64,000 nt of DNA from NCBI RefSeq assembly GCF_014269225.2, contig NZ_CP077097.1:1556001-1620000 (forward strand), read 5' to 3'. Made by a program: the position numbers and the translations under genes. Each line of letters opens with the position of its first letter. Position 1 is the first letter of the stretch. Below are positions 34,535 to 43,611 of this stretch, piece after piece. Origin of the DNA: Pseudomonas anuradhapurensis. Its GTDB lineage: Bacteria; Pseudomonadota; Gammaproteobacteria; Pseudomonadales; Pseudomonadaceae. Under the pieces are notes generated by a model, which was not told the origin of the DNA, did not search any database, and saw only the letters and a program-made list of their open reading frames with translations.

Positions 34535-35506
34535 CTAGAGCCAGCCCGATTTCTTGAAGCTGGCATAGAGCCCGCTACAGCCCAAGCCGATCACGCCCAG
34601 CACCGCAAAATAGCCGTAGTGCCAGCCCAGCTCCGGCATGTTCTGGAAGTTCATCCCGTAAATCCCGGCAATCGCCGTAGGGAACGCCAGGATCGCCGCC
34701 CAGGCGGCGAACTTGCGCTGCACGATGCTCTGCCGCGACGATTCCAGCAGCATGCCGATCTCGATGGTCTGGCTGGCGATGTCGCGGATGCCGGCCAGGT
34801 CCTCCATCTGCCGTGTCACGTGGATCTGCACGTCGCGGAAATACGGGCGCATGTTCTTGTCGATGAACGGGAAGCTCAGGCGTTGCAGTTCCTCGCTCAC
34901 CTCCACCATCGGCGCCACGTAGCGGCGCAGGCGCAGGATGTCGCGGCGCAGGCTGTGCAGGCGGCGGATATCGTCCTCCTGCAGCGAGCCACCGAGCACG
35001 CTCTGCTCCAGCTCCTCGATCTCGCCATGAATGGCCTCGCTGACCGGCTGGTAGTTCTCGGTGACGAAGTCGAGCAGGGCGTACAGCACGAAGTCTTCGC
35101 CGTGCTCCAGCAGCAATGGCCGCGCCTCGCAGCGCTGACGCACCAGGGCGTAGGATTTCGAGTGGCCGTTGCGGCAGGTGATGATGTAGCCGTTGCCGGC
35201 GAAGATGTGGGTTTCGATGAACTCCAGCTTGCCTTCGTGGCGCACCGGCGAATAGGTGACGATGAACAGGGCGTCGCCGAAGGTTTCCAGCTTGGGCCGG
35301 CTGTGCTTTTCCAGGGCGTCCTCGATGGCCAGTTCGTGCAGGTTGAACTGCCGCTGCAGGTTGGCCAGCTCCTCGGCGTTGGGCTCTTCCAGGCCGATCC
35401 ACACGAAGTGCCCGGGCTTGCGTGCCCACTCGCTGCCTTCGTCGATGCTGATGTTGGTGACCTTTCTGCCGGCGCTGTACACCGCCGATGCCACGACTCG
35501 ACCCAT
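34535..35506 (-). CDS. CorA-family divalent metal channel
   Basis: A 323-residue magnesium/cobalt-type channel. A large cytoplasmic N-terminal domain is followed by two C-terminal membrane helices; the signature YGMNFQNMPEL sits between them, at the pore mouth. Members of this length with an acidic regulatory domain include CorA and ZntB; the GMN followed by FxNMPE favours CorA-type selectivity but transport substrate is not proven. ATG at 35506 (MGRVVAS) was chosen over an upstream start that adds 21 residues. It converges on the amidotransferase gene. Confidence 0.88.
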   Translation of the reverse strand: MGRVVASAVYSAGRKVTNISIDEGSEWARKPGHFVWIGLEEPNAEELANLQRQFNLHELAIEDALEKHSRPKLETFGDALFIVTYSPVRHEGKLEFIETHIFAGNGYIITCRNGHSKSYALVRQRCEARPLLLEHGEDFVLYALLDFVTENYQPVSEAIHGEIEELEQSVLGGSLQEDDIRRLHSLRRDILRLRRYVAPMVEVSEELQRLSFPFIDKNMRPYFRDVQIHVTRQMEDLAGIRDIASQTIEIGMLLESSRQSIVQRKFAAWAAILAFPTAIAGIYGMNFQNMPELGWHYGYFAVLGVIGLGCSGLYASFKKSGWL

Positions 35507-35588
35507 GGTTGTTCGCTTATTCCGGTTGGACACGACGTACAGCTTGGGCTGTACCTGGCGCAAGAGCAACCTGCAAGGCTGGAGTTGT

Positions 35589-35697
35589 TACTGGCTTCTT
35601 CGCGGGCCTGCTCGTTCCCACAGGATTACCACAGCTTCAGGCATTGTGGGTGACCTGTGGGAGCGGGCGTGCCCGCGAAGGGGCCAGTGCAGGCAAC
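35589..35697. repeat. REP pair (TTCGCGGG family)
   Basis: Inverted copies 35589-35623 and ~35655-35697 between two minus-strand genes (plsC-like and CorA-type). Confidence 0.87.
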
Positions 35698-36417
35698 CTA
35701 GCCTTTGGCCAGTTCCCCTTCCATACGGTCGATGCAGTGCTGCATCTGTTGGCGGCACTGGTCGATCAAGGCTGGCAGGTCCTGCAGGGTCATGCCGGCC
35801 GTGGCGATCGGGGGGAGCGAGCGCACGATCACCGTGCGCTGGCGCCAGCTGTTCAGGGCCAAGCGCCCGGCGTAACGGCTGACGCACACCGGCACGATCG
35901 GTACACCGGCCTCGATGGCCATGTGGAACGCACCTTTCTTGAACGCCAGCAACTGCCTGCCAGCATTGCGTGTACCTTCCGGGAAGATCCAGATCGAGGT
36001 GTCGTCCTGCAGCACCCGAGTGGTCTTCTGCAGGGCCTTGCGTGCCTGGTAGGCGTTCTTGCGGTCGACCAGCACGTTGCCGCCCAGCCAGAACAGCTGG
36101 CCGAACAGCGGGATCCAGCCCAGGCTCTTCTTGCCGATGGCCACGGTGCGCTGGGGCACCACCTGGCCCAGCACGAACAGGTCGAAGTTGGACTGGTGGT
36201 TGGCGACGATCACGCAGCCGGGCGGCTGGTCCCACAGCGGGCCGACTTCGGCCTTGACCTTGAGCCGCATCAGCCAGGTGGCGGGCAGGCTGTAGAGGCG
36301 GGCGAATACGCGGCTGTTGTCGGGGTTGAACGGGCGGCACAGGCCAATGACCAGGCCCACCGCGCCAACCACAAGAAAATGCAGCGCCAGCAGGAACATG
36401 CGAAGGGAGTAGAGCAT
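35698..36417 (-). CDS. plsC: PlsC-type 1-acyl-glycerol-3-phosphate acyltransferase
   Basis: A 239-residue membrane acyltransferase that makes phosphatidic acid from lysophosphatidic acid. It has an N-terminal membrane helix, the catalytic His-x4-Asp block NHQSNFD (VANHQSNFDLF), FPEGTRN and the later GVPIVPV motif. ATG at 36417 puts the first helix at the N terminus; another in-frame ATG 21 bases upstream (36438) is possible and neither has a strong ribosome site. It follows a crotonase gene and precedes the CorA-type gene on the same strand. Confidence 0.88.
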   Translation of the reverse strand: MLYSLRMFLLALHFLVVGAVGLVIGLCRPFNPDNSRVFARLYSLPATWLMRLKVKAEVGPLWDQPPGCVIVANHQSNFDLFVLGQVVPQRTVAIGKKSLGWIPLFGQLFWLGGNVLVDRKNAYQARKALQKTTRVLQDDTSIWIFPEGTRNAGRQLLAFKKGAFHMAIEAGVPIVPVCVSRYAGRLALNSWRQRTVIVRSLPPIATAGMTLQDLPALIDQCRQQMQHCIDRMEGELAKG

Positions 36418-36498
36418 GGTACGACTCACACCAGACATTCGCCGCGCAGTGTACGGGTGTGCACTGGTCGCGGCAAACCCTGGTGTGAGCCAGTGCGG

Positions 36499-37188
36499 TC
36501 AACCCATGTGCTGCTGGTCCAGCTCGATCGCCTTGTCCAGCGCTTCCAGCAACCCTTTGCGTACCTTCAGCTTGGTGTTCTTGTGCGCCAGCATGTTCAG
36601 CTTCTTCAGCTCGCGCGCCGTCGCCAGTGCGGCCTCATGCAACTGTTCGGCAGGCACCACCTTGTCGAGGAAGCCGGCCTCTACCGCGCCTTGCGGGTCA
36701 AACACTTCGGCGTTGATCACCGCGCGATGGAAGGCCGAACGGCGCAAGCGGTCGCGGGCCAGCTCGATACCGGCATGGTGCATGGTCATGCCGATCTGCA
36801 CTTCGTTCAGGCACACCTTGTACGGCCCTTCGACGCCGATGCGATAGTCGCCGGACAACAGCAGGAAGGCGCCCTTGGCCACGGCATTGCCCGGGCAGGC
36901 GACCACCACCGGGAACGGGTGCGCGAGCAGGCGGCGGGCGAGGGTGGAACCGGCGGTGACCAGGCTGATGGCTTGTTGCGGGCCGCTGGTCATTACCTTG
37001 AGGTCGTAACCGCCGGACAGAATCCCCGGCTGGCCGGTGATGATCACCACCGCGCGTTCTTCAGTGGCGCGGTCGAGCGCGGCGTTGAACGCGGCGATGA
37101 CGTCTGGCGAAATGGCATTGACCTTGCCGTTGTTCAGGGTCAGGGTGGCGATGCCGTCTTCGGCGTGGTAGGTAATCAGCTCGCTCAT
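36499..37188 (-). CDS. enoyl-CoA hydratase/isomerase family protein
   Basis: A 229-residue crotonase-fold enzyme. Visible are the oxyanion-forming segments GILSGGYDLK and AVAKGAFLLLSGDYRIG and a glutamate in NEVQIGM at the position of the crotonase catalytic Glu. It is shorter than bona fide enoyl-CoA hydratases (about 260) at the C terminus. Substrate unknown. ATG at 37188. It begins a set of three minus-strand genes with plsC and the CorA-type gene, with spacing of about 80 and 190 bases. Confidence 0.87.
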   Translation of the reverse strand: MSELITYHAEDGIATLTLNNGKVNAISPDVIAAFNAALDRATEERAVVIITGQPGILSGGYDLKVMTSGPQQAISLVTAGSTLARRLLAHPFPVVVACPGNAVAKGAFLLLSGDYRIGVEGPYKVCLNEVQIGMTMHHAGIELARDRLRRSAFHRAVINAEVFDPQGAVEAGFLDKVVPAEQLHEAALATARELKKLNMLAHKNTKLKVRKGLLEALDKAIELDQQHMG

Positions 37189-37320
37189 GGCAGAGTCCTT
37201 TTGTTGGCGTGGCGACGACGTTACCCAGCGCCAGGGGCCAGGTAAAGCAGCAAGGCTGACCGGTCGGTCAGCGTTCGCCGGGGCTCAAATGCAAATGCAT
37301 GAAAAAATTGAAAAAAATGC

Positions 37321-37349
37321 TTGCCAAAGGAAAGACCTTCCACTAAATT
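37321..37349 (+). promoter_or_regulatory. sigma-70 promoter of tRNA-Ser
   Basis: TTGCCA (37321-37326), 17-base spacer, TAAATT (37344-37349), with an A-rich stretch just upstream and a GC-rich discriminator (AGCGCGCCTC) downstream, as in stringently controlled stable-RNA promoters. It precedes the tRNA by 38 bases. Confidence 0.72.
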
Positions 37350-37387
37350 AGCGCGCCTCGACAGGCTGAAAGGCTTGAAGAGAAAAC

Positions 37388-37477
37388 GGTGAAGTGTCCG
37401 AGTGGTCGAAGGAGCACGCCTGGAAAGTGTGTATACGAGAAATCGTATCAAGGGTTCAAATCCCTTCTTCACCGCCA
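37388..37477 (+). tRNA. tRNA-Ser (anticodon GGA)
   Basis: A 90-nt class II tRNA. Acceptor GGTGAAG pairs with CTTCACC (37467-37473); discriminator G and encoded CCA end it at 37477. The anticodon GGA is at 37422-37424 in the loop CTGGAAA; the long variable arm (GTATACGAGAAATCGTATC) and T-loop GGTTCAAATCC are clear. Decodes UCC and UCU. Confidence 0.97.
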
Positions 37478-37489
37478 CATTCTACGAAG

Positions 37490-37525
37490 AGCCCCCGCGC
37501 TGAAAAGCCGGGGGCTTTTTGTTTT
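37490..37525 (+). terminator. terminator after tRNA-Ser
   Basis: AGCCCCCG-loop-CGGGGGCT followed by TTTTGTTTT, 12 bases after the CCA end. Confidence 0.9.
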
Positions 37526-37530
37526 CCGTG

Positions 37531-37555
37531 AAAAATGGGGCCGCAACGCGGCCCC
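37531..37555 (-). terminator. terminator of TonB-dependent receptor gene
   Basis: On the minus strand GGGGCCGC-GTT-GCGGCCCC is followed by ATTTTT, eight bases after the receptor stop codon. Confidence 0.85.
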
Positions 37556-37562
37556 CCCAGTC

Positions 37563-39695
37563 TCAGAAACTCACCGAAGCCGAAAGGCGGGCGGTTCGCG
37601 GTGCCCCCTGGAACAAGTAATTGTCGCCCAGGTAGTCCCCCACGTCGCGCCAGTAGCGCTTGTCGAACACGTTATCGACTGTCAGCCGCAGCACCGTGTC
37701 GTACCCCCCGACCCGCAGGCGGTATCGGCTACCGAGATCGAACACGGTGTACCCGCCAACCTCCACGTTCCCCGCTTGGCTCGCATACTTGCTGGCGCTG
37801 TAGCGTGCGCCGCCGAGCAACGCCAGGCCCGGCACCGGCAGGGTGTATTCCGCCTGCAGCGCCGCCCGCAGCCTGGGCACGTTGATCGCCTGGTGGCCCT
37901 CATAGGCATCGGTACCACTGTTCTGTACCCGCGCACGTATGGCTGCGGCGCTGGCCTGCACCTGCAGGTTCGAAGTCACCCAGCCGCTGGCGCCCAGCTC
38001 CAGGCCGGTGTTCTTCTGCTGGCCTTGCTGGACGTAGGTGTAATGGCCGGTGCCATCCGGGCGTGCATATTGATACGCCTGGCGGATCTGGAACAGCGCG
38101 GCGCTGAGGCTCAGGCCTTGCCAGTCGTGCTTGAGGCCGAGTTCCAGCTGGTGCGACGTGGTCGGCGCCAGTATTTCGGCGGCGTTGTCGGCAAACCAGG
38201 GGGCTGTGCCTCCGGCCGACAAGCCCTTGGCGTAGCTGGCATACACCGTGGTCTCCGGCTGCGGCTTGTAGATCAACGCGGCATTGGGCAGCAACTGGTA
38301 CTGGCGGGTATGGCGGCCCGCCACGCCGTTTTCGTCCCAGGTCTTTTCATCCAGACGCACTTCACGCGCGCCCAGCACGGTCTGCCATTGCTCGCTGAAG
38401 CTGATGCGGTCGCTGACGAACAGGCCGTACTGGCGGCTGTCCAGGCGGCGTTCGCTGGCGCCGATGGGTTTGTCGGACGGGGCGAGTACCGGGGTACCCG
38501 CATGGATGTTGCCGGTGCCTAGCCACTCGTTGTAATACGGGCGCTGATCAAGGGTGCGCCGCTGCGCACTGCTGCCTACGGTCAGGTCATGCGCCACGCC
38601 GAGCGCGTCGAAACGCCCATTGAGCATTGCCTGTGCTTCATCGGTGCGGCGGGTATCGTCGGGGCTGCGGAAGTCGTAGATATCGTAGTCGCCGTTGCTG
38701 CCGAAGAATGCGCCTTCGCTCGACCCCCAGGCAAACGAACTGTAGTCATCGATCACCACCTTGCTGCGCGAGGCACGCAAGGTTCCGGTCCAGGCCTCGT
38801 TGAGGTGGTATTCGAAACGCCCGCCCAGGTTCAGCGAGTCGTTCTGCACCGGCTTGGCCCAATGCTGGTAGGCCAGGCGGTCGTCGGGGTCGATGCCGTG
38901 GGGCACAGTGCTACCACCGAGCAGCTGATAGCCCGGTACCGAACGTTGCTCCCGGTGCTGGTATTCAGCATCCAGCTGCAAGGTTGCATCCGGGTTGAGC
39001 TGCCAGTCGAAGGCCAGCGAGGCGAAGTCGCGCTTGCCATCGGCGTGGTCGACATGCGAGCGGATGTCTTCATGGGCCAGGTTGGCGCGCAGGCCGAACT
39101 GCCGCTCGCTGCCGAACCAGCCGCCCAGGTCGGTGGCCAGATAGCGTTCGCCCTGTTCGTTGGTCGAGACGGTGACGCTACGCACGTCTTCGGCGCGCTT
39201 GGTCACGTAGTTGATCAGGCCGCCTGGCTCCGACACGCCGCTCTGCAGCCCCGACAAGCCTTTGAGCAACTCCACCTGCTGCTTGTTTTCCAGGGCCACG
39301 TTCTGCTCGCCGGCGATGGTCTGGCCGTTGATGCGGTAGCTGCTGGCCGCATTGAGCTCGAAGCCGCGGACATTGAAGTTTTCGTAGTAACCGATGGGGG
39401 CATAGCTTTCGCCCACCGAGGCATCGCTTTGCAGGACTTCGCTGAGCAGGCGTACCTGGCGGTCTTCGAGCAACTGCTGGCTGAACACGCTGACAGCGGC
39501 GGGGGTGTCGAGCAAGGGCGCGGGCTGGAAACCGCCCACTGCAGCCTCGCGTGCCTGGTAGCCATCGTTGGCATAGGTGTCGGACACCTGTACCGGGGCC
39601 AGCAGCACGCTGTCTTCGGCAAACACCTGTGGGCAATGCAGGGCCAGGCCCAGGCTGAGCAGGCTCAGGGGCAAGCGAGGGGGACGCGGGGGCAT
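37563..39695 (-). CDS. TonB-dependent siderophore receptor
   Basis: A 710-residue outer-membrane receptor. After a signal peptide (~1-26, ending VFAE) comes a short TonB-box region (SVLLAPVQVSD), a plug domain (TPAAVSVFSQQLLEDRQ...GQTIAGEQN...GGLINYVTKR) and a 22-strand-type barrel ending in a terminal aromatic residue (SASVSF). No N-terminal STN signalling domain is present, so it does not directly control its own transcription through an anti-sigma factor. ATG at 39695 follows AGGAGC. The siderophore is unknown; no Fur box was identified with certainty. Confidence 0.93.
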   Translation of the reverse strand: MPPRPPRLPLSLLSLGLALHCPQVFAEDSVLLAPVQVSDTYANDGYQAREAAVGGFQPAPLLDTPAAVSVFSQQLLEDRQVRLLSEVLQSDASVGESYAPIGYYENFNVRGFELNAASSYRINGQTIAGEQNVALENKQQVELLKGLSGLQSGVSEPGGLINYVTKRAEDVRSVTVSTNEQGERYLATDLGGWFGSERQFGLRANLAHEDIRSHVDHADGKRDFASLAFDWQLNPDATLQLDAEYQHREQRSVPGYQLLGGSTVPHGIDPDDRLAYQHWAKPVQNDSLNLGGRFEYHLNEAWTGTLRASRSKVVIDDYSSFAWGSSEGAFFGSNGDYDIYDFRSPDDTRRTDEAQAMLNGRFDALGVAHDLTVGSSAQRRTLDQRPYYNEWLGTGNIHAGTPVLAPSDKPIGASERRLDSRQYGLFVSDRISFSEQWQTVLGAREVRLDEKTWDENGVAGRHTRQYQLLPNAALIYKPQPETTVYASYAKGLSAGGTAPWFADNAAEILAPTTSHQLELGLKHDWQGLSLSAALFQIRQAYQYARPDGTGHYTYVQQGQQKNTGLELGASGWVTSNLQVQASAAAIRARVQNSGTDAYEGHQAINVPRLRAALQAEYTLPVPGLALLGGARYSASKYASQAGNVEVGGYTVFDLGSRYRLRVGGYDTVLRLTVDNVFDKRYWRDVGDYLGDNYLFQGAPRTARLSASVSF

Positions 39696-39720
39696 GCGGT
39701 GGGGCTCCTGGATGCGCACT

Positions 39721-39832
39721 CCTGTGTCGGCCTCTTCGCGGGTAAACCCGCTCCCACAGGGCAGTCACTACAACCGAGGCAGGTGATTTCACTGTGGGAG
39801 CGGGTTTACCCGCGAAGAGGCAGGCACAGGCC
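39721..39832. repeat. REP pair (TTCGCGGGTAAACCCGCTCCCACAGG family)
   Basis: Two near-perfect inverted copies, 39726-39760 and ~39792-39830, upstream of the TonB-dependent receptor gene and downstream of the DUF-like gene on the same strand. Confidence 0.9.
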
Positions 39833-39892
39833 ATGAAAAAGGCGGCATCTTACAGCCGCCTTCAGCATAAAACGATCCGCGCCCTGCGATAT

Positions 39893-40273
39893 TCAGCCTT
39901 TGCCGCCCGGCCGCCGGTGCTGGCGCCAGTTGTCGTCGATCTTCGACCAGGTCTTGCCATCGGTACTGGCCATGAGCTTGCGCCCGTCCTTGAAGGTGGC
40001 CAGGAAGGTGGCTTCTTCTTCCTTGCCGCCCAGCCACAGCCCGGCCAACAGCCCTACCGGCCCGGCCACCAGGGCGCCGGCCACGCCCCAGCCCAGCGCG
40101 CTGCCCAGGCTACGGCTGGATTCAAGGCTGGCCAGCCGGAGATCGCTGATCCGTGCCAGGGAAATCCGCTCGCCCGGGGAGGGGCTGCGCGGGGTCTTGA
40201 GTGTGAGCGATCCGTTGCGATACTCGCCTTCACCTTGCAAGAAATCGCCGGATTGCACCGTGAGTCTTGTCAT
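39893..40273 (-). CDS. glycine-zipper hypothetical protein
   Basis: A 126-residue protein. The N-terminal half is beta-rich (LTVQSGDFLQGEGEYRNGSLTLK); residues ~56-82 form a Gly/Ala-rich segment (GSALGWGVAGALVAGPVGLLAGLWLGG, cited in part) like glycine-zipper membrane anchors; the C-terminal part has FKDGRKLMASTDGKTWSKI. No cleavable signal peptide. Possibly an inner-membrane-associated protein; no family named. ATG at 40273. The DGKTW segment recurs in other unannotated proteins, but function is open. Confidence 0.65.
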   Translation of the reverse strand: MTRLTVQSGDFLQGEGEYRNGSLTLKTPRSPSPGERISLARISDLRLASLESSRSLGSALGWGVAGALVAGPVGLLAGLWLGGKEEEATFLATFKDGRKLMASTDGKTWSKIDDNWRQHRRPGGKG

Positions 40274-40388
40274 AACGTTGTCCTGTCAGGGAAAGGGCTT
40301 TGACCAACGCTTACTGAGCGCTGCCATGGCGGGCAAGTCAACGGCCAGACGACGGAGGGTAGTGCGGTAGGTTGTCGCCATGCCTGAT

Positions 40389-40417
40389 GGCCTCTTCGCG
40401 GGCAAGCCCGCGAAGAA
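40389..40417. repeat. single REP hairpin
   Basis: GCCTCTTCGCGGGCAAGCCCGCGAAGAAC, one self-complementary TTCGCGGG element between two minus-strand genes. Confidence 0.75.
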
Positions 40418-40432
40418 CCCAACGCGCGCTTT

Positions 40433-41620
40433 TCAGGCCATCTGCAACAGCTGCCTGCGCTTGCGCTCGGCTGCCACCCACGCCAGCAATGCCAGCGCGC
40501 CAATCACCAGCCCGGCGACCACGATGCCCATCCAGCCCTGGTACTGGAACAATTGCGTGCCCAGCAACGACCCCAGCGCCCCGCCAATGAAGTAGCAGGT
40601 GATGTAACCGGCATTCAGCCGCGTCCGCGCTTCGGGGCGCAGGGCGATCACCGCGTTCTGGTTGCTCACGTGCACCAGTTGCACCGCCAGGTCGAGCATC
40701 AGCACGCCCAGCAGCAGGGCCAGCAACGACTGTTCGGCAAAGCCCAGCGGTACCCAGGACAGCAGCAACACCACCAGGCCCACGGTTGTGCCCAGTGCGC
40801 CCTTGCCCCGGTCGGCCAGACGCCCGGCCCAGTTGGCGGCCAGTGCACCCGCAGCACCGGCCAGGCCAAACAGGCCGATCACTGCATCGGAATAGTGGTA
40901 CGGGTCTTTTGCCAACAAGAATGCCAGCGGCGTCCAGAACAGGGCGAACAGGCTGAATGCCAGCAGGCCGAGCAGCGAGCGCAGGCGCAGCACTGGCTCT
41001 TCCACGAACAGGCGGAACACCGAGCCGATCAACGCCGGGTATTTCAGCCCGGCATGGCTGTGGTGTTGCGGCAGGCTGCGGTACAGCGCCACGGCGGTGA
41101 TGGCCATCAGCACGGCGGCCAGCACGTAGATGCTGCGCCAGCCGCCCAGCTCGGCCATGAACCCGGCGGCGGTGCGCGCCAGCAGGATGCCCAGCAACAG
41201 GCCGCTCATCAGCGTGCCGACCGCGCGCCCCCGCGAATGAGGCTCGCTGAGGGCTGCAGCCATGGGCACCAGGATTTGCGCCACCACCGAGAACAGTCCG
41301 GTCAGCGCCGTGCCGAGGATCAACCAGGGCAGGCTCGGTGCGCAGGCACTGATCACCAGGCCCAGGGTGGCAATCACGGTCATCACGGTTATCAACCGTC
41401 GCTGTTCGAACAGGTCACCGAGTGGCGCCAGCAGCAGCAGGCCGGCGCCATAGCTGAGCTGCGCGGCAATGACGATGCTGCCCGCGCTGGCGGTGCTCAG
41501 GCCAAACTGTTGGGCGATGCTGTGCAGCAACGGTTGCGCATAATAGTTGCTGGCCACGGCCAGGCCAGTGGCGGTGGCCATCAGCAGGATGAGTGCGCGG
41601 CTCAGGGTGGGGTTGTGCAT
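40433..41620 (-). CDS. MFS transporter (sugar/arabinose-efflux type)
   Basis: A 395-residue, 12-helix permease. The motif GDLFEQRRL between helices 2 and 3 and the start ALILLMATATGLAVASNYYAQPLL are characteristic of the YnfM/arabinose-efflux-like MFS group common in pseudomonads. ATG at 41620 (MHNPTLSRA) avoids a 57-residue upstream extension over a REP element. It is close to the SDR gene on the same strand. Substrate unknown. Confidence 0.88.
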   Translation of the reverse strand: MHNPTLSRALILLMATATGLAVASNYYAQPLLHSIAQQFGLSTASAGSIVIAAQLSYGAGLLLLAPLGDLFEQRRLITVMTVIATLGLVISACAPSLPWLILGTALTGLFSVVAQILVPMAAALSEPHSRGRAVGTLMSGLLLGILLARTAAGFMAELGGWRSIYVLAAVLMAITAVALYRSLPQHHSHAGLKYPALIGSVFRLFVEEPVLRLRSLLGLLAFSLFALFWTPLAFLLAKDPYHYSDAVIGLFGLAGAAGALAANWAGRLADRGKGALGTTVGLVVLLLSWVPLGFAEQSLLALLLGVLMLDLAVQLVHVSNQNAVIALRPEARTRLNAGYITCYFIGGALGSLLGTQLFQYQGWMGIVVAGLVIGALALLAWVAAERKRRQLLQMA

Positions 41621-41648
41621 GTGGTTCTCGTGGCAGTTAGGGGGAGGG

Positions 41649-41764
41649 GCAACCTGTACCGGCCCCTTCGCGGGCTTGCCCGCTCCCACAGGATTTTCAC
41701 CGGGCCGGAGCCAGTGGGGTGCCTGTGGGAGCAGGCAGCCCGCGGAGAGGCCGGTACAGGCAAC
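41649..41764. repeat. REP pair (TTCGCGGG family)
   Basis: Inverted copies 41656-41690 and ~41722-41764 between the MFS gene and the SDR stop codon. Confidence 0.87.
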
Positions 41765-41771
41765 CGTTGGA

Positions 41772-42521
41772 TCAGGCTGCAAACCCGCCATCGACAGTCA
41801 GGCTGGCCCCGGTAATGTACCCCGCCTCAGGCCCCGCCAGGTACGCCACGAAGCTGGCGATCTCGTCCGCCTCGCCATACCGCCCGATCGCCATCAGCGG
41901 GATCAGGCTTTCGGCGAATTCACCGCTGGCCGGGTTCATGTCGGTGTCCACCGGCCCGGGCTGCACGTTGTTCACGGTAATGCCTTTGGGTCCCAGGTCA
42001 CGGGCCATGCCACGGGTCAGGCCGACCAGTGCCGACTTGCTCATGGCATAGGGCGCACCACCGGCAAACGGCATGCGTTCGGCGTTGGTGCTGCCGATAT
42101 TGATGATGCGCCCGCCCTGGCCCATGTAGCCCGCGGCCGCCTGGCTGGCGACGAACACGCTGCGCACATTCACTGCCAGCATGTGGTCGAAGTCGGCCAG
42201 GTCGAACTCGGTCACTGGCGCCACCGCCAGCACGCCGGCGTTGTTGACCAGGATATCGAGCCGGCCGAAGGCCTTCACGGTGTCATCCACGGCCAGTTGT
42301 ACCGCAGCGGCATCAGCGCTGTCGGCGCGCAGTGCCAGGGCGCGGCCGCCGTTTTCGGTAATTTCCCGCGCCAGTTGTTCGGCCGGGCCGGCAGAGCTCA
42401 CATAGGTGAAGGCCACCTGCGCGCCTTCACGGGCCAGGCGCCGCACGATGGCTGCGCCGATACCACGGGAGCCGCCTTGCACCAGGGCCACTTTGCCTTC
42501 GAGGGTGTGTTGCTTGGACAT
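41772..42521 (-). CDS. short-chain dehydrogenase/reductase
   Basis: A 249-residue classical SDR with GGSRGIG (16-22), NNAG (~93-96), Ser144, Tyr158 and Lys162 (YAMSK) and a C-terminal DGGFAA tail. The basic region after strand two (YVSSAG) is less clear about NAD or NADP use. ATG at 42521 follows CAGGAG. Divergent from the LysR gene with a perfect operator-like dyad in between, a standard LysR regulator/target pair. Substrate unknown. Confidence 0.9.
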   Translation of the reverse strand: MSKQHTLEGKVALVQGGSRGIGAAIVRRLAREGAQVAFTYVSSAGPAEQLAREITENGGRALALRADSADAAAVQLAVDDTVKAFGRLDILVNNAGVLAVAPVTEFDLADFDHMLAVNVRSVFVASQAAAGYMGQGGRIINIGSTNAERMPFAGGAPYAMSKSALVGLTRGMARDLGPKGITVNNVQPGPVDTDMNPASGEFAESLIPLMAIGRYGEADEIASFVAYLAGPEAGYITGASLTVDGGFAA

Positions 42522-42588
42522 GTTGATCTCCTGCTGGAAGCCAGGCCGGAATGCCTTGGATGGGCGCAGTATCGGCGCTTGATTACCC

Positions 42589-42615
42589 GCTGATAAGATG
42601 GCAATCACTATCAGC
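42589..42615. promoter_or_regulatory. LysR-type operator candidate (GCTGATA dyad)
   Basis: GCTGATA (42589-42595) and TATCAGC (42609-42615) are perfect inverted repeats with 13 bases between, 24 bases before the regulator start and in the 118-bp spacer between SDR and LysR genes. Confidence 0.6.
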
Positions 42616-42639
42616 AGAGTAAACCTTTGGTTGCTAATC

Positions 42640-43578
42640 ATGGCCATGGAATCGTTCAACGCTTTGGAGTGTTTCATCCGCAGCGCCGAGGTCGGCAGTT
42701 TTGCCGAGGCTGCCAGGCGCCTGAGCCTCACCCCGGCTGCGGTAGGCAAGCATGTTGCTCAGCTGGAAGCACGCTTGGGGGTGCGGTTGTTCCAGCGTAG
42801 TACCCGCAAGCTGACCCTGACCGAGGCGGGGCAGCGATTTCTTGGGGAGGTCAGTGACAGTTTCCGCACCATCCAGTACGCCGTGGCCAACCTGGCCAGT
42901 GCCGAGGGCCAGCCGGCCGGGTTGTTGCGGGTCAGCATGGGCACGGTGTTCGGCCGTTTGTACGTGCTGCCCCTGCTGGGCGAATTCCTGCGTCGTTACC
43001 CGGGTATCACCCCTGACTGGCATTTCGACAACCGCCAGGTCGACCTGATCGGCCAGGGCTTCGATGCCGCGATTGGCGGCGGCTTCGAACTGCCTCCAGG
43101 GGTGGTGGCGCGCAAGTTGACCCCGGCGCACCGGGTGCTGGTGGCGGCGCCGGCTTATCTGGCCCGCCATGTACCGGTCACGGAGCCACAGGCGCTGCAG
43201 CGGCATGACGGTATCCTGATCCGTTCGCCGCAGACCGGGCGCGTGCGCTCGTGGCCGTTGACCAGCCGCTGGCAGGAGCAGCAGCCCTTGGCGTTGCGTC
43301 AGGCGATGACCATGAGCGATTCGGACGCGGCGTGTGCGGTGGCCGAGCAAGCGCTGGGGATTGCCCTGGTGAGCCTGCCGTTTGCGGTACCGTACCTGGA
43401 GAGCGGGCGGCTGCGCCGGGTGCTGCCGGACTGGTATGTGGACGATGGGCATATCAGCCTGTATTTCGCCGAGCACAAGCTGTTGCCGGGCAAGACCCGG
43501 GCGTTTGTCGATTTTGTGGTGGAGCAGTTTGCCCACCAGGGCCTGGCGAGGCGGTTCGATGCCTTGCAGGCGCTTTGA
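42640..43578 (+). CDS. LysR-type transcriptional regulator
   Basis: A 312-residue LTTR. The N-terminal winged helix (FIRSAEVGSFAEAARRLSLTPAAVGKHVAQLEARLGVRLFQRS, cited in part) is followed by a linker helix and a two-subdomain effector-binding region. Divergent from an SDR gene, with a perfect 7-bp dyad between, so it most likely controls that gene. ATG at 42640; two codons later another ATG is possible. A REP element follows. Confidence 0.92.
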   Translation: MAMESFNALECFIRSAEVGSFAEAARRLSLTPAAVGKHVAQLEARLGVRLFQRSTRKLTLTEAGQRFLGEVSDSFRTIQYAVANLASAEGQPAGLLRVSMGTVFGRLYVLPLLGEFLRRYPGITPDWHFDNRQVDLIGQGFDAAIGGGFELPPGVVARKLTPAHRVLVAAPAYLARHVPVTEPQALQRHDGILIRSPQTGRVRSWPLTSRWQEQQPLALRQAMTMSDSDAACAVAEQALGIALVSLPFAVPYLESGRLRRVLPDWYVDDGHISLYFAEHKLLPGKTRAFVDFVVEQFAHQGLARRFDALQAL

Positions 43579-43611
43579 TGGTACTGCGCGGCTCCCAGGC
43601 TCGATGCGATC

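Noticed and set aside
37388..37477. tRNA-Ser as an integration site
   Set aside because: No second copy of the tRNA 3' end and no integrase or phage genes are seen nearby.
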